Origin: Halonotius sp046719765
GTDB lineage: Archaea > Halobacteriota > Halobacteria > Halobacteriales > Haloferacaceae
NCBI RefSeq assembly: GCF_046719765.1
Contig: NZ_JABEBY010000004.1
Coordinates: forward strand, 62,001-126,000
Reading direction: 5' to 3'
Length of the DNA: 64,000 bases
The position numbers were made by a program, and so were the translations under genes. Shown here one piece after another: positions 16,944-25,578 of the stretch. The notes under the pieces are model-generated. The model was not told the DNA's origin. It was given only the letters and a program-made list of their open reading frames with translations, and did no database searches. Position 1 is the stretch's first letter, and each line of letters starts with the position of its first letter.

Positions 16944-17145
16944 AAAGAATTTGTGCTACACTTGCACACTCACTTCAGCAGTTGGCGGATACATTTATCG
17001 AGTAGTTGCTGGATGGCAGAGTGACCAACAACAGGCACCTATTGATCACGCCATCGCTTTTTGTTTATTATTGAGAGATTCAACGAAAAGGGGCTGCTTA
17101 TCATCGATATATTTTGACCAAATCAGCGAATATCTCACAGAGTAG

Positions 17146-17640
17146 TTAGATCTTTCTCACAGCTGAAATTGTTGACAAGAGCGCGAAGATTCCACCGATA
17201 CCGATAGCTATGATCGGAGCGTTTGATGTTTTATTTTTCAAGAACGCATCATTCGGCTCGTCTGGCTCAACATATGCGGTCGTTTCTCCACCCTGTTCGT
17301 AATTCTCAACCGCTGATTCGGCACCTGACCGTGTCTGATAGTTTTGTTCGATCTCTGCTGGATATACCTGTGTTCCAGTGTACTGTGTTCCGTTGTACGT
17401 ATATTCGAATTCAACGGCTGGTTCGTACTCCAGCCCCGGGTTTGAGGATGTCCCGCGATCCGTCTCAATGCTGCGTTCCGTGACAGTAGCGTTGACTTGC
17501 ACCGAATCTCGGACTGCCTCGGTTTGCTGTATATAATCATAGCCCCCGTAGCTGGCGATAGCAAGGCCAATAACAACGTACAACACTGCCCCTGCTAAGC
17601 TATCAGGGCCACTCGTATTGGAGTCTGAACCGGCACCCAT
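17146..17640 (-). CDS. DUF3592-like membrane protein
   Basis: 164 residues with a TM helix near each end (about 17-35 and 140-160) and an extracytoplasmic beta domain between. The pattern NATVTERSIETDRG...YEPAVEFEYTYNGTQY...Y resembles DUF3592, a family of unknown role with this same topology. AT-rich like its neighbour. Role unknown. Confidence 0.7.
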   Translation of the reverse strand: MGAGSDSNTSGPDSLAGAVLYVVIGLAIASYGGYDYIQQTEAVRDSVQVNATVTERSIETDRGTSSNPGLEYEPAVEFEYTYNGTQYTGTQVYPAEIEQNYQTRSGAESAVENYEQGGETTAYVEPDEPNDAFLKNKTSNAPIIAIGIGGIFALLSTISAVRKI

Positions 17641-18034
17641 TATTCCCAGCCTCCTTCTAACTGATTGTTATATAACAACGACAAGCTGTCGCCGCTGAAT
17701 ATACGTAACCGCGGATCAGTCACGAGACGCGAATGAGTGTGACGGAACCAAGCGGGTAGATCCGCAGTCCGGCCGACGCATCGGTCGGGTGATCTGTTGT
17801 GCTTTTGGAGGATGTAACGCATAAAAGGCGCATCTCCGACAAGATACTAAAATCTGTATACAAGCACTACCTCGGTACGCAAGCTCACTGCACACGCGCT
17901 GTCCCTCTTGCACGTTATCCGATGTTAATATCATATCACATACAAATTATTAGGTGAGAAGTGACGTTCACAATCGCCACCGGAGCAAAGTATTATTTAC
18001 GCAGAAAATATATGTTTGATACAGGCTCATAGCG
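17641..18034. other. 394-bp AT-rich gap
   Basis: I see no convincing gene. Short frames on the minus strand (17640-17934) have cysteine/histidine-rich, low-quality translations. The right end carries the promoter of the next operon: AAAATATATG at 18005-18014, about 25 bp before the ATG at 18035. Confidence 0.5.
18005..18014 (+). promoter_or_regulatory. TATA box of the wHTH/TumE-like operon
   Basis: AAAATATATG is centred about 25 bp before the start codon at 18035, so the mRNA should be leaderless or nearly so. Confidence 0.55.
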
Positions 18035-18568
18035 ATGAGTTCAGATCATACACACGAAAGCGATGATCCCATCCAAGCGGCCGAAGCGGATTGGAAAGCC
18101 GCAACGACTGCATTAGAACGTATCAAACAAGTCAGTGAGCAAACCGCAACGCCACAACCAGTGAGTACAATTGCCACTGAGGCACTCGTCAGCGAGCCGA
18201 CTGCCCGCAAACATCTCAACGCCCTTGTCGAGGTCGGAACGGTCACAAAAAGCACCGAGAGTGGCACCACGAAATACAGTCGTGACGACGATCAACTCCT
18301 CTCTCAACGGATTCGAACCTTAGCTAGCGACCACAGCCGGGAGACGCTCATCGACGAGATACAGGCTCTCAAACAACGGCTCGACGAACTCAAAAGCGAG
18401 TACGATGCTGTCTCGCCGGAAACCATTGTCACGAACCTCTCAGCAGATGCAACTGAGAGCGACTGGGAAGCCGTCGCCGAATGGCAGACTGTCGAGCGAG
18501 ACCTGCATATCGCTCAGGCTGCAATCAACTACGAACGGGCCCGTGAACTCGGGCGGGCGACCGAGTAG
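18035..18568 (+). CDS. Winged-helix protein with coiled coil, possible antitoxin
   Basis: 177 residues. Residues about 30-90 form an HTH (STIATEALVSEPTARKHLNA then a wing with TKYSRDDD). Residues about 100-130 are a charged coiled coil (IDEIQALKQRLDELKSEY). It resembles the haloarchaeal DUF7342-type HTH proteins that occur in two-gene modules. The next gene starts 8 bp after its stop. A DNA-binding antitoxin/autorepressor role is inferred from context. Confidence 0.7.
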   Translation: MSSDHTHESDDPIQAAEADWKAATTALERIKQVSEQTATPQPVSTIATEALVSEPTARKHLNALVEVGTVTKSTESGTTKYSRDDDQLLSQRIRTLASDHSRETLIDEIQALKQRLDELKSEYDAVSPETIVTNLSADATESDWEAVAEWQTVERDLHIAQAAINYERARELGRATE

Positions 18569-18576
18569 GATCGCCG

Positions 18577-19008
18577 ATGCCAGATCGTCTCGCCGAGCCA
18601 GTTGGACCCGTCTCATATCCAGTCCTCCAGCAAATTCGGGAGTTGCTGGTGACTGAAGAACCGCTTGTTGAGGCGGCTGAGTTTGATACACCAGTCAGTC
18701 CCTCAGAACTGCTCGTCGCATTCGAGACCGGATTGGAAACAGCAGGCCGGTTCGAAATCACCTGGTGGGAAGCCGGTGCGTATCGCTTCCACTACACCGA
18801 ACCAGACGGCGTTGATTTTCGGTTCGATAGACATCCGAAAGATGGAGATCCGCAGGCCCACGTTCATCCACCACCGGATGCAGGCGCAGCTGAACCCTCA
18901 CTCCTTGCAGGGACTACCCAACCACAGGTGGTTACCAGAGTGATTGTCAGCCAATGGCGGAGCGCGATTATCGAACAGAGGGATCTCACTCTGCTCAACG
19001 AGCGGTGA
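18577..19008 (+). CDS. Small protein paired with HTH gene, possibly TumE-like toxin
   Basis: 143 residues, no signal or TM segment. A charged block DRHPKDGDPQAHVHPPPD (about 85-102) recalls the His-rich segment of DUF6516/TumE-family proteins, and the upstream HTH gene fits a TumA-type partner. The similarity is weak and by eye. Together the two genes look like a transferable toxin-antitoxin module. Confidence 0.5.
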   Translation: MPDRLAEPVGPVSYPVLQQIRELLVTEEPLVEAAEFDTPVSPSELLVAFETGLETAGRFEITWWEAGAYRFHYTEPDGVDFRFDRHPKDGDPQAHVHPPPDAGAAEPSLLAGTTQPQVVTRVIVSQWRSAIIEQRDLTLLNER

Positions 19009-19094
19009 AATCAGTCTCGTTACGCTGATCGCCCTTTCGCTCAGGGAGAGAAAGCCATCGCAACCGGTTGTCGCCGCCCAACAAGGAGTGTGGT

Positions 19095-19111
19095 GGCAGC
19101 CAGAGGCTGCC
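19095..19111. terminator. Hairpin between convergent genes
   Basis: GGCAGCC-AGA-GGCTGCC is a perfect 7-bp stem with a 3-nt loop, in the gap between the convergent genes ending at 19008 and 19137. There is no T-tract, so a bidirectional termination role is only a possibility. Confidence 0.3.
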
Positions 19112-19136
19112 GAGGGCCGAACCGCCACGTGATCGC

Positions 19137-20258
19137 TCAGACCGTCCCGGGGATCCAGACGCCGGTCGGCAACACGCCGGCGACATATAGGAGCCCAACA
19201 CCGAACGACCAGATGATGATCGCCATCGCGGGCGGATCGATGTGGGTGCGGCCGTGAGCGTAGAAGATCCGCTGGGTGAGCTCGCCGGCTAGCGCAGAAA
19301 TGACGCCAATTCCGCCGGCAAACAGCAGGCCGACAGTCGGCGAGAGACCAGCCAGCGCGGCCTCACCTGAGGCGGTCACCGCGAGGAAGATCGTCGACCC
19401 CGCCAGCGTGATGTGGTGGGTCACCGGGAACCGCTCGACACCGAGGTTGAGAAACAGCAGCGAGGCCGCGCTCAGCCCGAAGCCGAGGAACGGACTCCCG
19501 GTACGGAAAGCGAGATAGCCCGACGCCAGCCCAGCTGCCAGCCCGATCATGGCGACGTTAGCCCACTTGTACTGCTGTGGGAGCCACGGTTCGGTCGCCA
19601 GCCACTCACCCGCCGGCTCGCCGCCGTTTTCGGTGCCGTTGCTGTCGGCGGCCGTGCCGCCGTTGGCGGTCGCCGCAAGGGTGTCACCGCGCTCGAAGGG
19701 GCTCATATCGAGCAGCCCCGAGCCCTGCGGTTTGCCGATCAGCGCGTAGCCGAACACCGCCCGGTGGACGAACGCGCTGACGACGATGCTGACCGGGATC
19801 GGATCGACCGGGATCAGCAGATTGCGGGAGAGCTGTTCGACGGCGATCCCCAGCAGGCCGAAGGCCCCACCGACAGCCAGCACGTCGGGCTTGGTGCCGA
19901 GCGCGAAGCCGATATCCTTCGCGTTGTGGAAATCGAAGCCACTCTCCATGTAGCCGCGTTTGGCCGCGTAGGCTGCGGCGGCCGCGCCGCCGGCAAACGA
20001 AATGTGGGGGCCGAAAACGTGGCCGAACCCGATCCCGACGAGGCCGACTGCTCCCTCAGGTGCGACGCCGACGATATTGGCGGCCGCGCCGGCGACGACC
20101 AACAGCCCGGTCAGGATAAACGCCGGCAGCGCGCCGATGGCGGCACCGAACGCCCCACCGGCAAAGGCGCCGATCCAGATGGTGGCGTCGCCGAGGACGG
20201 CTGTCACGTCGGCGAGTGAGCCACCGAACGCCTGCAGGGCCGTGAGCTCACCGACCAT
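19137..20258 (-). CDS. Polytopic membrane protein (DUF7973-like permease)
   Basis: 373 residues with about ten predicted helices rich in Gly and Ala. A polar 45-residue cytoplasmic or external loop in the middle (DMSPFERGDTLAA...NGTENGG) divides it. The long glycine-rich helices suggest a transporter-like fold found in haloarchaea without known substrate. It is preceded by a perfect 14-bp palindrome 100 bp upstream. Confidence 0.65.
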   Translation of the reverse strand: MVGELTALQAFGGSLADVTAVLGDATIWIGAFAGGAFGAAIGALPAFILTGLLVVAGAAANIVGVAPEGAVGLVGIGFGHVFGPHISFAGGAAAAAYAAKRGYMESGFDFHNAKDIGFALGTKPDVLAVGGAFGLLGIAVEQLSRNLLIPVDPIPVSIVVSAFVHRAVFGYALIGKPQGSGLLDMSPFERGDTLAATANGGTAADSNGTENGGEPAGEWLATEPWLPQQYKWANVAMIGLAAGLASGYLAFRTGSPFLGFGLSAASLLFLNLGVERFPVTHHITLAGSTIFLAVTASGEAALAGLSPTVGLLFAGGIGVISALAGELTQRIFYAHGRTHIDPPAMAIIIWSFGVGLLYVAGVLPTGVWIPGTV

Positions 20259-20357
20259 CCATTCTCACCACCGATCGTCTGTCTGCTCGCTTCTGTGCGC
20301 CGACTCCGTGCGATCTCTGTCTCGCTGTATCTGTCATGATCGTTCCACCGCGACTCG

Positions 20358-20371
20358 AACGAACGTTCGTT
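20358..20371. promoter_or_regulatory. 14-bp perfect palindrome upstream of the permease gene
   Basis: AACGAACGTTCGTT is self-complementary over all 14 bp. It lies beside the AT-rich ATAATAAAA stretch that would serve as TATA box for the leftward permease gene starting at 20258. The form is that of a TetR-type operator. The only TetR gene in the window (15715-16344) is a candidate binder, by inference. Confidence 0.5.
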
Positions 20372-20449
20372 TTATTATCAACGTTACGGTTCTGGATCTT
20401 TGCTGGTGGTGATCGAGCAGGACGCGATTGGTGTGCGAGAAGACGTCCG

Positions 20450-20842
20450 TCAGGCCGCGGAATCGGTGAGTCCGGCAATGACGGTGTACAACCCGAAGGT
20501 TGCAACCACTGTTCCGGACAACTGCGTGCCGGCTGTGGCGATGAAACCAACATCGTACAGCAGTGGCGCGGCCATGAACCAGCTACCGAAGATCGTTGTC
20601 AACACGGCCGCCGGAAGGCTGACGCTCTCGGTCGCTCGGTACAGCTGGACGCCTCGACCGGCAAACACACCGCCCAACACGCCGCTGGTGGTGATACTGC
20701 CGGTGTACGCCGCCGACGCGCCGGCGACGATGGGGGTCACTGCAGCACCGAGACAACCGGCGACACAGATGAGCGTAGCGACGCGCAGAAACGGGGATCG
20801 GGGTGCTCGTGACACGGCCGCTTCTTGGGGCCGAGCCATCAA
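20450..20842 (-). CDS. Four-helix membrane protein, SPW-repeat-like
   Basis: 130 residues, four hydrophobic helices. The C-terminal half (IFGSWFMAAPLLYDVGFIATAGTQ split by a short loop) resembles SPW-repeat membrane proteins in its Gly-x-Trp-x-Pro pattern; this is tentative. It follows the alcohol dehydrogenase gene by 10 bp on the same strand, so the two are probably one transcript. Confidence 0.55.
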   Translation of the reverse strand: MMARPQEAAVSRAPRSPFLRVATLICVAGCLGAAVTPIVAGASAAYTGSITTSGVLGGVFAGRGVQLYRATESVSLPAAVLTTIFGSWFMAAPLLYDVGFIATAGTQLSGTVVATFGLYTVIAGLTDSAA

Positions 20843-20852
20843 AAAAGTCGGC

Positions 20853-21890
20853 TCAGGGTTTGACCAGTACCTTCACCGCCTCGCGGTCGTCCATCGCAGC
20901 GTAGCCTTCGGGCACGCCGTCGAGATCGACCTCTTTGGTGAAGATCGGTGATGGGTCGAGCGTCCCCTGTAGCACGTCGGCCATCAACTCCTCAGCGTAC
21001 GCACGAACCGGTGCGACGCCACCGTTCAGGGTGACGTTCGCCCGGAAGAACGGTTCCAGATCGAGGCCGTCGCCGAGGCCGTGGGGGACGCCGACGTAGC
21101 CGACAGTGCCGCCGGGGCGGGCGACGCCGATGGCGGTCTCCATCGAGGAGGTCGCGCCGACGCATTCCATGACGTGGTTGACGCCGCCGTTTGTGAGTTC
21201 CTGGACGCGTTCGATGGCCTCCTCGCCTCGTTCGCTGACGAGGTCGGTCGCGCCGAACTCCGCGGCGATTTCGAGTCTGTCCTCGTGGTGGCCCATGGCG
21301 ATGATGCGTTCGGCACCGAGTCGCTGGGCCGCCAGCACGCCACAGAGGCCGACCGCGCCGTCGCCGATGACCGCAACTGTCGATCCCGCCTCAACGCCCG
21401 CGCTGACGGCGGCGTGGTGGCCGGTGCCCATCACGTCAGTCAGCGGGAGCAGCGAGCGGAGGGTGTCCTCGTCGTCGGCATGTCGATCGGGCACACGAAC
21501 GAGCGTGCCGTCAGCTTCGGGACAGCGGACGTACTCGCCCTGCGCGCCGCCGTTATCACCGCTCCAGCTGTCTTGATTCACACACGATGTGTAGAGGCCC
21601 TTCCGGCAGAACTCACAGCGGCCACAGCTGATAAAAAACGGCGCGAAGACGCGATCGCCCGGTTCGACGGAGACCACATCGTCGCCGACTTCCTCGACGA
21701 CCCCCATCGGTTCGTGGCCGACACGGGAGGGTACGTCGCGGTCGCTTTCGCCGCGATAAAACCAGAGGTCGGAGCCACAGATCGCGGTGTGGGTGACACG
21801 AACGATCGCACCACGCGAGGAATCGAGTTCGGGTTGCGGGACGGATTCGACCCGGATCTCGCCGGGGCCATGAAAGGTCGCTGCGCGCAT
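20853..21890 (-). CDS. Zinc-dependent medium-chain alcohol dehydrogenase
   Basis: A 345-residue NAD(P)-dependent oxidoreductase of the MDR family. The catalytic zinc ligands are in AICGSD and GHEPMG. The structural zinc has four Cys in CGRCEFC and KGLYTSC. The Rossmann motif is GDGAVG. Substrate is not evident; the set resembles glutathione-independent formaldehyde/threonine-type MDRs. The start at MRAATFHGPG is the conserved family beginning; an upstream ATG adds nine residues. Confidence 0.9.
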   Translation of the reverse strand: MRAATFHGPGEIRVESVPQPELDSSRGAIVRVTHTAICGSDLWFYRGESDRDVPSRVGHEPMGVVEEVGDDVVSVEPGDRVFAPFFISCGRCEFCRKGLYTSCVNQDSWSGDNGGAQGEYVRCPEADGTLVRVPDRHADDEDTLRSLLPLTDVMGTGHHAAVSAGVEAGSTVAVIGDGAVGLCGVLAAQRLGAERIIAMGHHEDRLEIAAEFGATDLVSERGEEAIERVQELTNGGVNHVMECVGATSSMETAIGVARPGGTVGYVGVPHGLGDGLDLEPFFRANVTLNGGVAPVRAYAEELMADVLQGTLDPSPIFTKEVDLDGVPEGYAAMDDREAVKVLVKP

Positions 21891-21984
21891 ACCGAAAGCG
21901 GGGGGCTCACCGGACAAAAACCCATCTCCCGACCGCTTCCGCCGTGGTGGCTATTTTTATAATGCTACAGACAGTGGTACAACT

Positions 21985-22881
21985 GTGCCATCACCACTAT
22001 TGTTGCAGGTACCGACCAGCGTGGACGGCTTCCTCACCCAGTATGGAAATGTCGTCGTCGACTTTGCGATCACCGTCGTCACGTTCCTCGTGACGTTCCT
22101 GTTGCTGTATCGGATCGGGAAATCGGTGCTTGTCCGGGCGACGAGTCGGGCACTCAACGCTCGGGAGTTCTCCACGGCGGTCGTCAGCCTCGGCTCAAGT
22201 ATCGCCGCCGTTCTCGCGGTGGTCGGCGCGGTGGCTATCGCCGCGACGGTCGCCGGCTTCCCGGCGATCCTCTCGGCGTTTGCGACGCTGGCCGGCGCGC
22301 TCGCGTTGGGTATCTCCTTCGCCGCCGGCGACATCATCGAGAACTTCGTCGCTGGCGTCTTCATCCTCAAGGACAAACCGTTCACCGTCGGCGACTACAT
22401 CGAGTGGGACGGCAACGACGGCATCGTCCGGGAGATCAACCTTCGTGTGACCAAACTCGATAGCTTCGATAACGAACAGCTCACCGTGCCGAACGGCGAC
22501 CTCGCCAGTGCGGTCGTCACCAACCCTGTTGCCAACGACACCCGCCGTGTCACCGTCGACTTCGGGATCGAATACGGGGCCAGCATCGCGGCTGCCCGGG
22601 CGGCCATCCTTGACGAGGCCAGCAAGATCGATGGCGTCCTCAATGAGCCGGAACCGGCCGCGCCGGTAACCGGCCTTGGCGACTCGGCGGTCGTGCTGAA
22701 CGGCCGCGTCTGGATCGATCCCGCAGAGACCGGTGCCGGTGGTGTCAAACACACACTCGTCGAAAACGTCAAACGCCGCTTCGACGCCGAAGGGATCGGC
22801 ATGCCGTACCCCTACACGGAGCTCACCGGCGAGATCGACGTTAACAGCCGCGACATCGAGACGACCCCCGCCGACGACTGA
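21985..22881 (+). CDS. MscS-family mechanosensitive channel
   Basis: 298 residues. Three N-terminal TM helices are followed by the Ala/Gly-rich pore helix (ATLAGALALGISFAAGDIIENF). The beta domain begins FTVGDYIEWDGNDGIVREINLRVT, and the C-terminal alpha-beta domain follows. It opens under osmotic downshock to release solutes, in line with a halophile needing fast osmotic relief. A few bases separate it from the divergent alcohol dehydrogenase promoter. Confidence 0.92.
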   Translation: MPSPLLLQVPTSVDGFLTQYGNVVVDFAITVVTFLVTFLLLYRIGKSVLVRATSRALNAREFSTAVVSLGSSIAAVLAVVGAVAIAATVAGFPAILSAFATLAGALALGISFAAGDIIENFVAGVFILKDKPFTVGDYIEWDGNDGIVREINLRVTKLDSFDNEQLTVPNGDLASAVVTNPVANDTRRVTVDFGIEYGASIAAARAAILDEASKIDGVLNEPEPAAPVTGLGDSAVVLNGRVWIDPAETGAGGVKHTLVENVKRRFDAEGIGMPYPYTELTGEIDVNSRDIETTPADD

Positions 22882-22968
22882 TCGGCACACCACCTGTCTG
22901 TCTCGGGCCGGATTGCCGTGGCGGTACTTCTATTATCATCGGTCGACGACGCGTTACCGAGGACATCT

Positions 22969-23376
22969 ATGGAAATCTCAGAGCAACTCCTCTGTCTGTT
23001 CAGCGCGTCTGTGACCGAATCCGCGGATGGGTATACTATCGAGGTGCCGAAACGGGAGGTCGACACCGGCGAGATCGCCGTCGGCGAGACCTACCGGGTG
23101 GCGTTGATCGATGACGCCGCCGCGGCGTCGACGACGATCGACGAGTCCTCGACAACCGACGCCGACAGCGACGAACCCCAGCCGCCGGTCGAACCCGGCG
23201 AGCTCCGCTACGTCGAGATCGAGGATATCGGCAAGCAGGGCGACGGGATCGCCCGCGTCGAGCGTGGCTACGTGATCATCGTTCCCGGCGGGGAGATCGG
23301 CGAGCGCGTCAAGATCGAGGTCTCGGAGGTCAAATCCAACTTCGCGGTCGGCGAGATCATCGAAGAGGACTTCTAG
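22969..23376 (+). CDS. TRAM-domain protein
   Basis: 135 residues. The C-terminal 60 residues form a TRAM domain (YVEIEDIGKQGDGIARVERGYVIIV, split before GERVKIEV), a beta-barrel that binds RNA. The N-terminal 70 residues are acidic and unrelated. Archaeal TRAM proteins have been described as RNA chaperones or cold-response proteins, but this one carries an extra N-terminal part. ATG 22969 is chosen over an upstream ATG at 22918 that lies before the TATA-like TTATTATC. Confidence 0.82.
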   Translation: MEISEQLLCLFSASVTESADGYTIEVPKREVDTGEIAVGETYRVALIDDAAAASTTIDESSTTDADSDEPQPPVEPGELRYVEIEDIGKQGDGIARVERGYVIIVPGGEIGERVKIEVSEVKSNFAVGEIIEEDF

Positions 23377-23392
23377 TGCCGGCTGATCGGTG

Positions 23393-24094
23393 CTACTCGA
23401 CAACCCAGTAGGAAACCGACGCCACACGGTCGCCGACAGCCGTCGAGCCGATCGCCCGATCGAGCTTGCGGAACGGGCGGGCGATCCGCGTCGGGAGACT
23501 CCGGTAGAAACCATACGGGAGGACAAAATCGTGTTGGGCGTCGACGAGTTCGACCCCGGCGTCGGCGATGAGGCTCTCGACGCCCTGCCGGGAGTAGAGC
23601 CGCGACCCCATCGGTAACAGCCAGTTGTACAGCAGGCGGCTGCTTTCGAGATTGAATGTATCAAACAGCACCGGCCCGGCCGACACGCGGGTAAGCTCCC
23701 GGAGGAACGTCACCGGCCGGTCGGCGAGATGGAAAAACCGCATGGCGAAGACGGCATCAAAATGGTCGTCGGGAAACGGTAGCCGCGCCGCGTCGCCGCG
23801 GATGAACTCCACGGTGTCGCTGACGCCGACGGCCTGTGCCTTCTCGCGGCCTTGTGCCAACATCGCATCCGACACGTCGAGGCCGACGATATCGGCACCC
23901 AGCTGTGCCAGCATGACAGTAAATCGGCCGGTGCCGCAGGCGACCTCCAGGATCTCCTTGTCGTCGACCGGCCCGAGAGCGTTGCGAACGGCCGTTTTCT
24001 CGCGGCGATCGATGAACTGCCCGCCAGCCGAAAACCGCTTGTCGTCGTAGGCCTCGGCGATCTCGTCGGCCTGATACCACTCGGTGCCTTTCAC
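23393..24094 (-). CDS. Class I SAM-dependent methyltransferase
   Basis: 233 residues. The SAM-binding motifs are complete: LEVACGTGRFTVML (motif I), GLDVSDAML (II), RGDAARLPF (III) and FDAVFAMRFFHL (IV). The C-terminal FYRSLPTRIARPFR segment resembles the UbiE/bacteriochlorin group, but the acceptor is unknown. It converges with the TRAM gene. Confidence 0.87.
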   Translation of the reverse strand: MKGTEWYQADEIAEAYDDKRFSAGGQFIDRREKTAVRNALGPVDDKEILEVACGTGRFTVMLAQLGADIVGLDVSDAMLAQGREKAQAVGVSDTVEFIRGDAARLPFPDDHFDAVFAMRFFHLADRPVTFLRELTRVSAGPVLFDTFNLESSRLLYNWLLPMGSRLYSRQGVESLIADAGVELVDAQHDFVLPYGFYRSLPTRIARPFRKLDRAIGSTAVGDRVASVSYWVVE

Positions 24095-24289
24095 GCTGAC
24101 GACAACTGCTCACCCGAGGGATAAAACCGTACTGGATATGCCCCACGACGCCGGCCGCGGCACGCCCTCGGTCGATTGTGCGCCCGTCCACAGCCGACCG
24201 GAATCCCACATTCGTGACCTTATACAATATATATTAACCGACGACATATGAAGCCAACCTTTACCATCGCCCCCGGCGGCCACAGAGGT

Positions 24290-24562
24290 ATGAGCACTAG
24301 TCCGGTTGAGGCCAACAGTCCAGTTCGACTTTCAGAATCCGAGTTCCGCGAGCGGCTGCGGGAGCTACCGCCGAGCGCGAAGCTCATCGCCAAGGTACTT
24401 GAGGGCGACGAGCCGCTGTCGCAGGGCGAACTCGCCGAGGAGTCGTTGCTCCCGGATCGCACGGTGCGATACGCGCTCAACCGGCTGGAGGAATCCGAGC
24501 TGATCGGCTCCCGATACAGCTTCAAGGACGCTCGGAAACAGGTGTACTACCGCAACACCTGA
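24290..24562 (+). CDS. MarR-like winged-helix regulator
   Basis: 90 residues forming one winged helix: LSQGELAEESLLPDRTVRYA for helices 2-3, and a wing GSRYSFKDARKQVYY. This small stand-alone HTH is common in haloarchaea. A strong TATA stretch (TATACAATATATATTAA, 24221-24237) lies upstream. That fits either the chosen ATG or an upstream ATG at 24248, which would add 14 residues; the chosen start fits the family better. Confidence 0.75.
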   Translation: MSTSPVEANSPVRLSESEFRERLRELPPSAKLIAKVLEGDEPLSQGELAEESLLPDRTVRYALNRLEESELIGSRYSFKDARKQVYYRNT

Positions 24563-24634
24563 CGGTCAGGATCGATCATGTGGTGTCTCGGCTGATCACC
24601 CCTTTTATATAGCAGCCGGTGTAGTAGACCGGAT

Positions 24635-25552
24635 ATGGATCTCTCGGTCGTCGTCCCGACGCTCAACGGGCGCGACCAGCTGCGGGGCTGTCTCGACGCG
24701 GTCGCCGACCAAGCCCCCGACGCGGAGGTGGTCGTCGTCAACGGCCCCTCGGCCGACGGCACGACCGGGATGGTCACCGACCGCGACGATGTGGACGTGC
24801 TCATCGAGGTCGCCTCTCGAACGGTCACCGTCGCCCGCAACGCCGGCATCGACGCCGCCAGCGGCGATGTGATCGCCTTCGTTGGCGACGAGCTTCGGGT
24901 TGAATCCGACTGGCTGGCCGCGGTCGTCGACGGGCTGACCGAGGCCCCGGTCGTCACCGGCCCAACCCACCGCACGCTCCGGGGCGGTGTGGCGACCGAA
25001 TCGACCGAGGAGGTGACGATCACCGGTCGAACCGTTACCGCGATCGCCGGCCACAACGTGGCCTTTCAGCGGGGGGTGTTGGACGATATCGACGGCTTCG
25101 ACGAGTATCTCGAAACCGGCGGCGCGTGGGACGTGGCCCATCGACTGGCCGCCAACGACCACGCCGTCGCGTGGCGACCAAAGATGAGCGTTCGCCGGGA
25201 GCTCGAAGCCGACGGCGGCCGGGCCGACCGCGATTGGGGGTGGACATACCGCGCGTTGGCCTACCGATTGGTCAAAAACTACGGGCTCCGGCCGACGGTC
25301 GCCCGCCGGACGCTGTCACACGCCGCCGGCGACGCGATCACTGCTGCCCGCGATGTGCTGCGTGGAGATGCCGAGCCGACGACGTGGTTTGGCACCGGCC
25401 GACGCGTCCTCACCGGGATCGTCACCGGCGGCTCCGATGGCCTCGTGGCGCGGGCCCGCGACCGAAGCGACGCGCGCAACCCACACGGCCTCTCGAAACG
25501 GGCTGATCGGGTGGTGACGAAATACGAGTTGGGCACCGACTCCGATCGATAG
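24635..25552 (+). CDS. Family 2 glycosyltransferase
   Basis: 305 residues with the GT-A start DLSVVVPTLNGRDQL, expected to transfer a sugar from a nucleotide donor in glycan synthesis. The usual metal-binding DxD region reads FVGDELRVESDW, so an aspartate is displaced by Gly-Asp-Glu. The C-terminal third is basic with an amphipathic segment, perhaps membrane-associated. TTTTATATA at 24603-24611 sits 27 bp before the ATG, indicating a leaderless mRNA. Confidence 0.85.
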   Translation: MDLSVVVPTLNGRDQLRGCLDAVADQAPDAEVVVVNGPSADGTTGMVTDRDDVDVLIEVASRTVTVARNAGIDAASGDVIAFVGDELRVESDWLAAVVDGLTEAPVVTGPTHRTLRGGVATESTEEVTITGRTVTAIAGHNVAFQRGVLDDIDGFDEYLETGGAWDVAHRLAANDHAVAWRPKMSVRRELEADGGRADRDWGWTYRALAYRLVKNYGLRPTVARRTLSHAAGDAITAARDVLRGDAEPTTWFGTGRRVLTGIVTGGSDGLVARARDRSDARNPHGLSKRADRVVTKYELGTDSDR

Positions 25553-25578
25553 CTCGACTGACGACCCTGATCGGTCGT

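Noticed and set aside
16951..17145. 64-codon plus-strand frame in the AT-rich patch
   Set aside because: Cys-rich, irregular translation with no TATA-like box or recognisable fold; chance frames are frequent in this AT-rich stretch.
17640..17934. Two short minus-strand frames upstream of the DUF3592-like gene
   Set aside because: Translations lack hydrophobic or HTH character and overlap each other in different frames; no promoter seen.
19029..19060. Short CGCCCTTTC ... GAAAGCC segment as a third copy of the GC-rich element
   Set aside because: The two ends are in the reverse order and only about 25 bp apart, without the ACGCGC parts; too short to claim.
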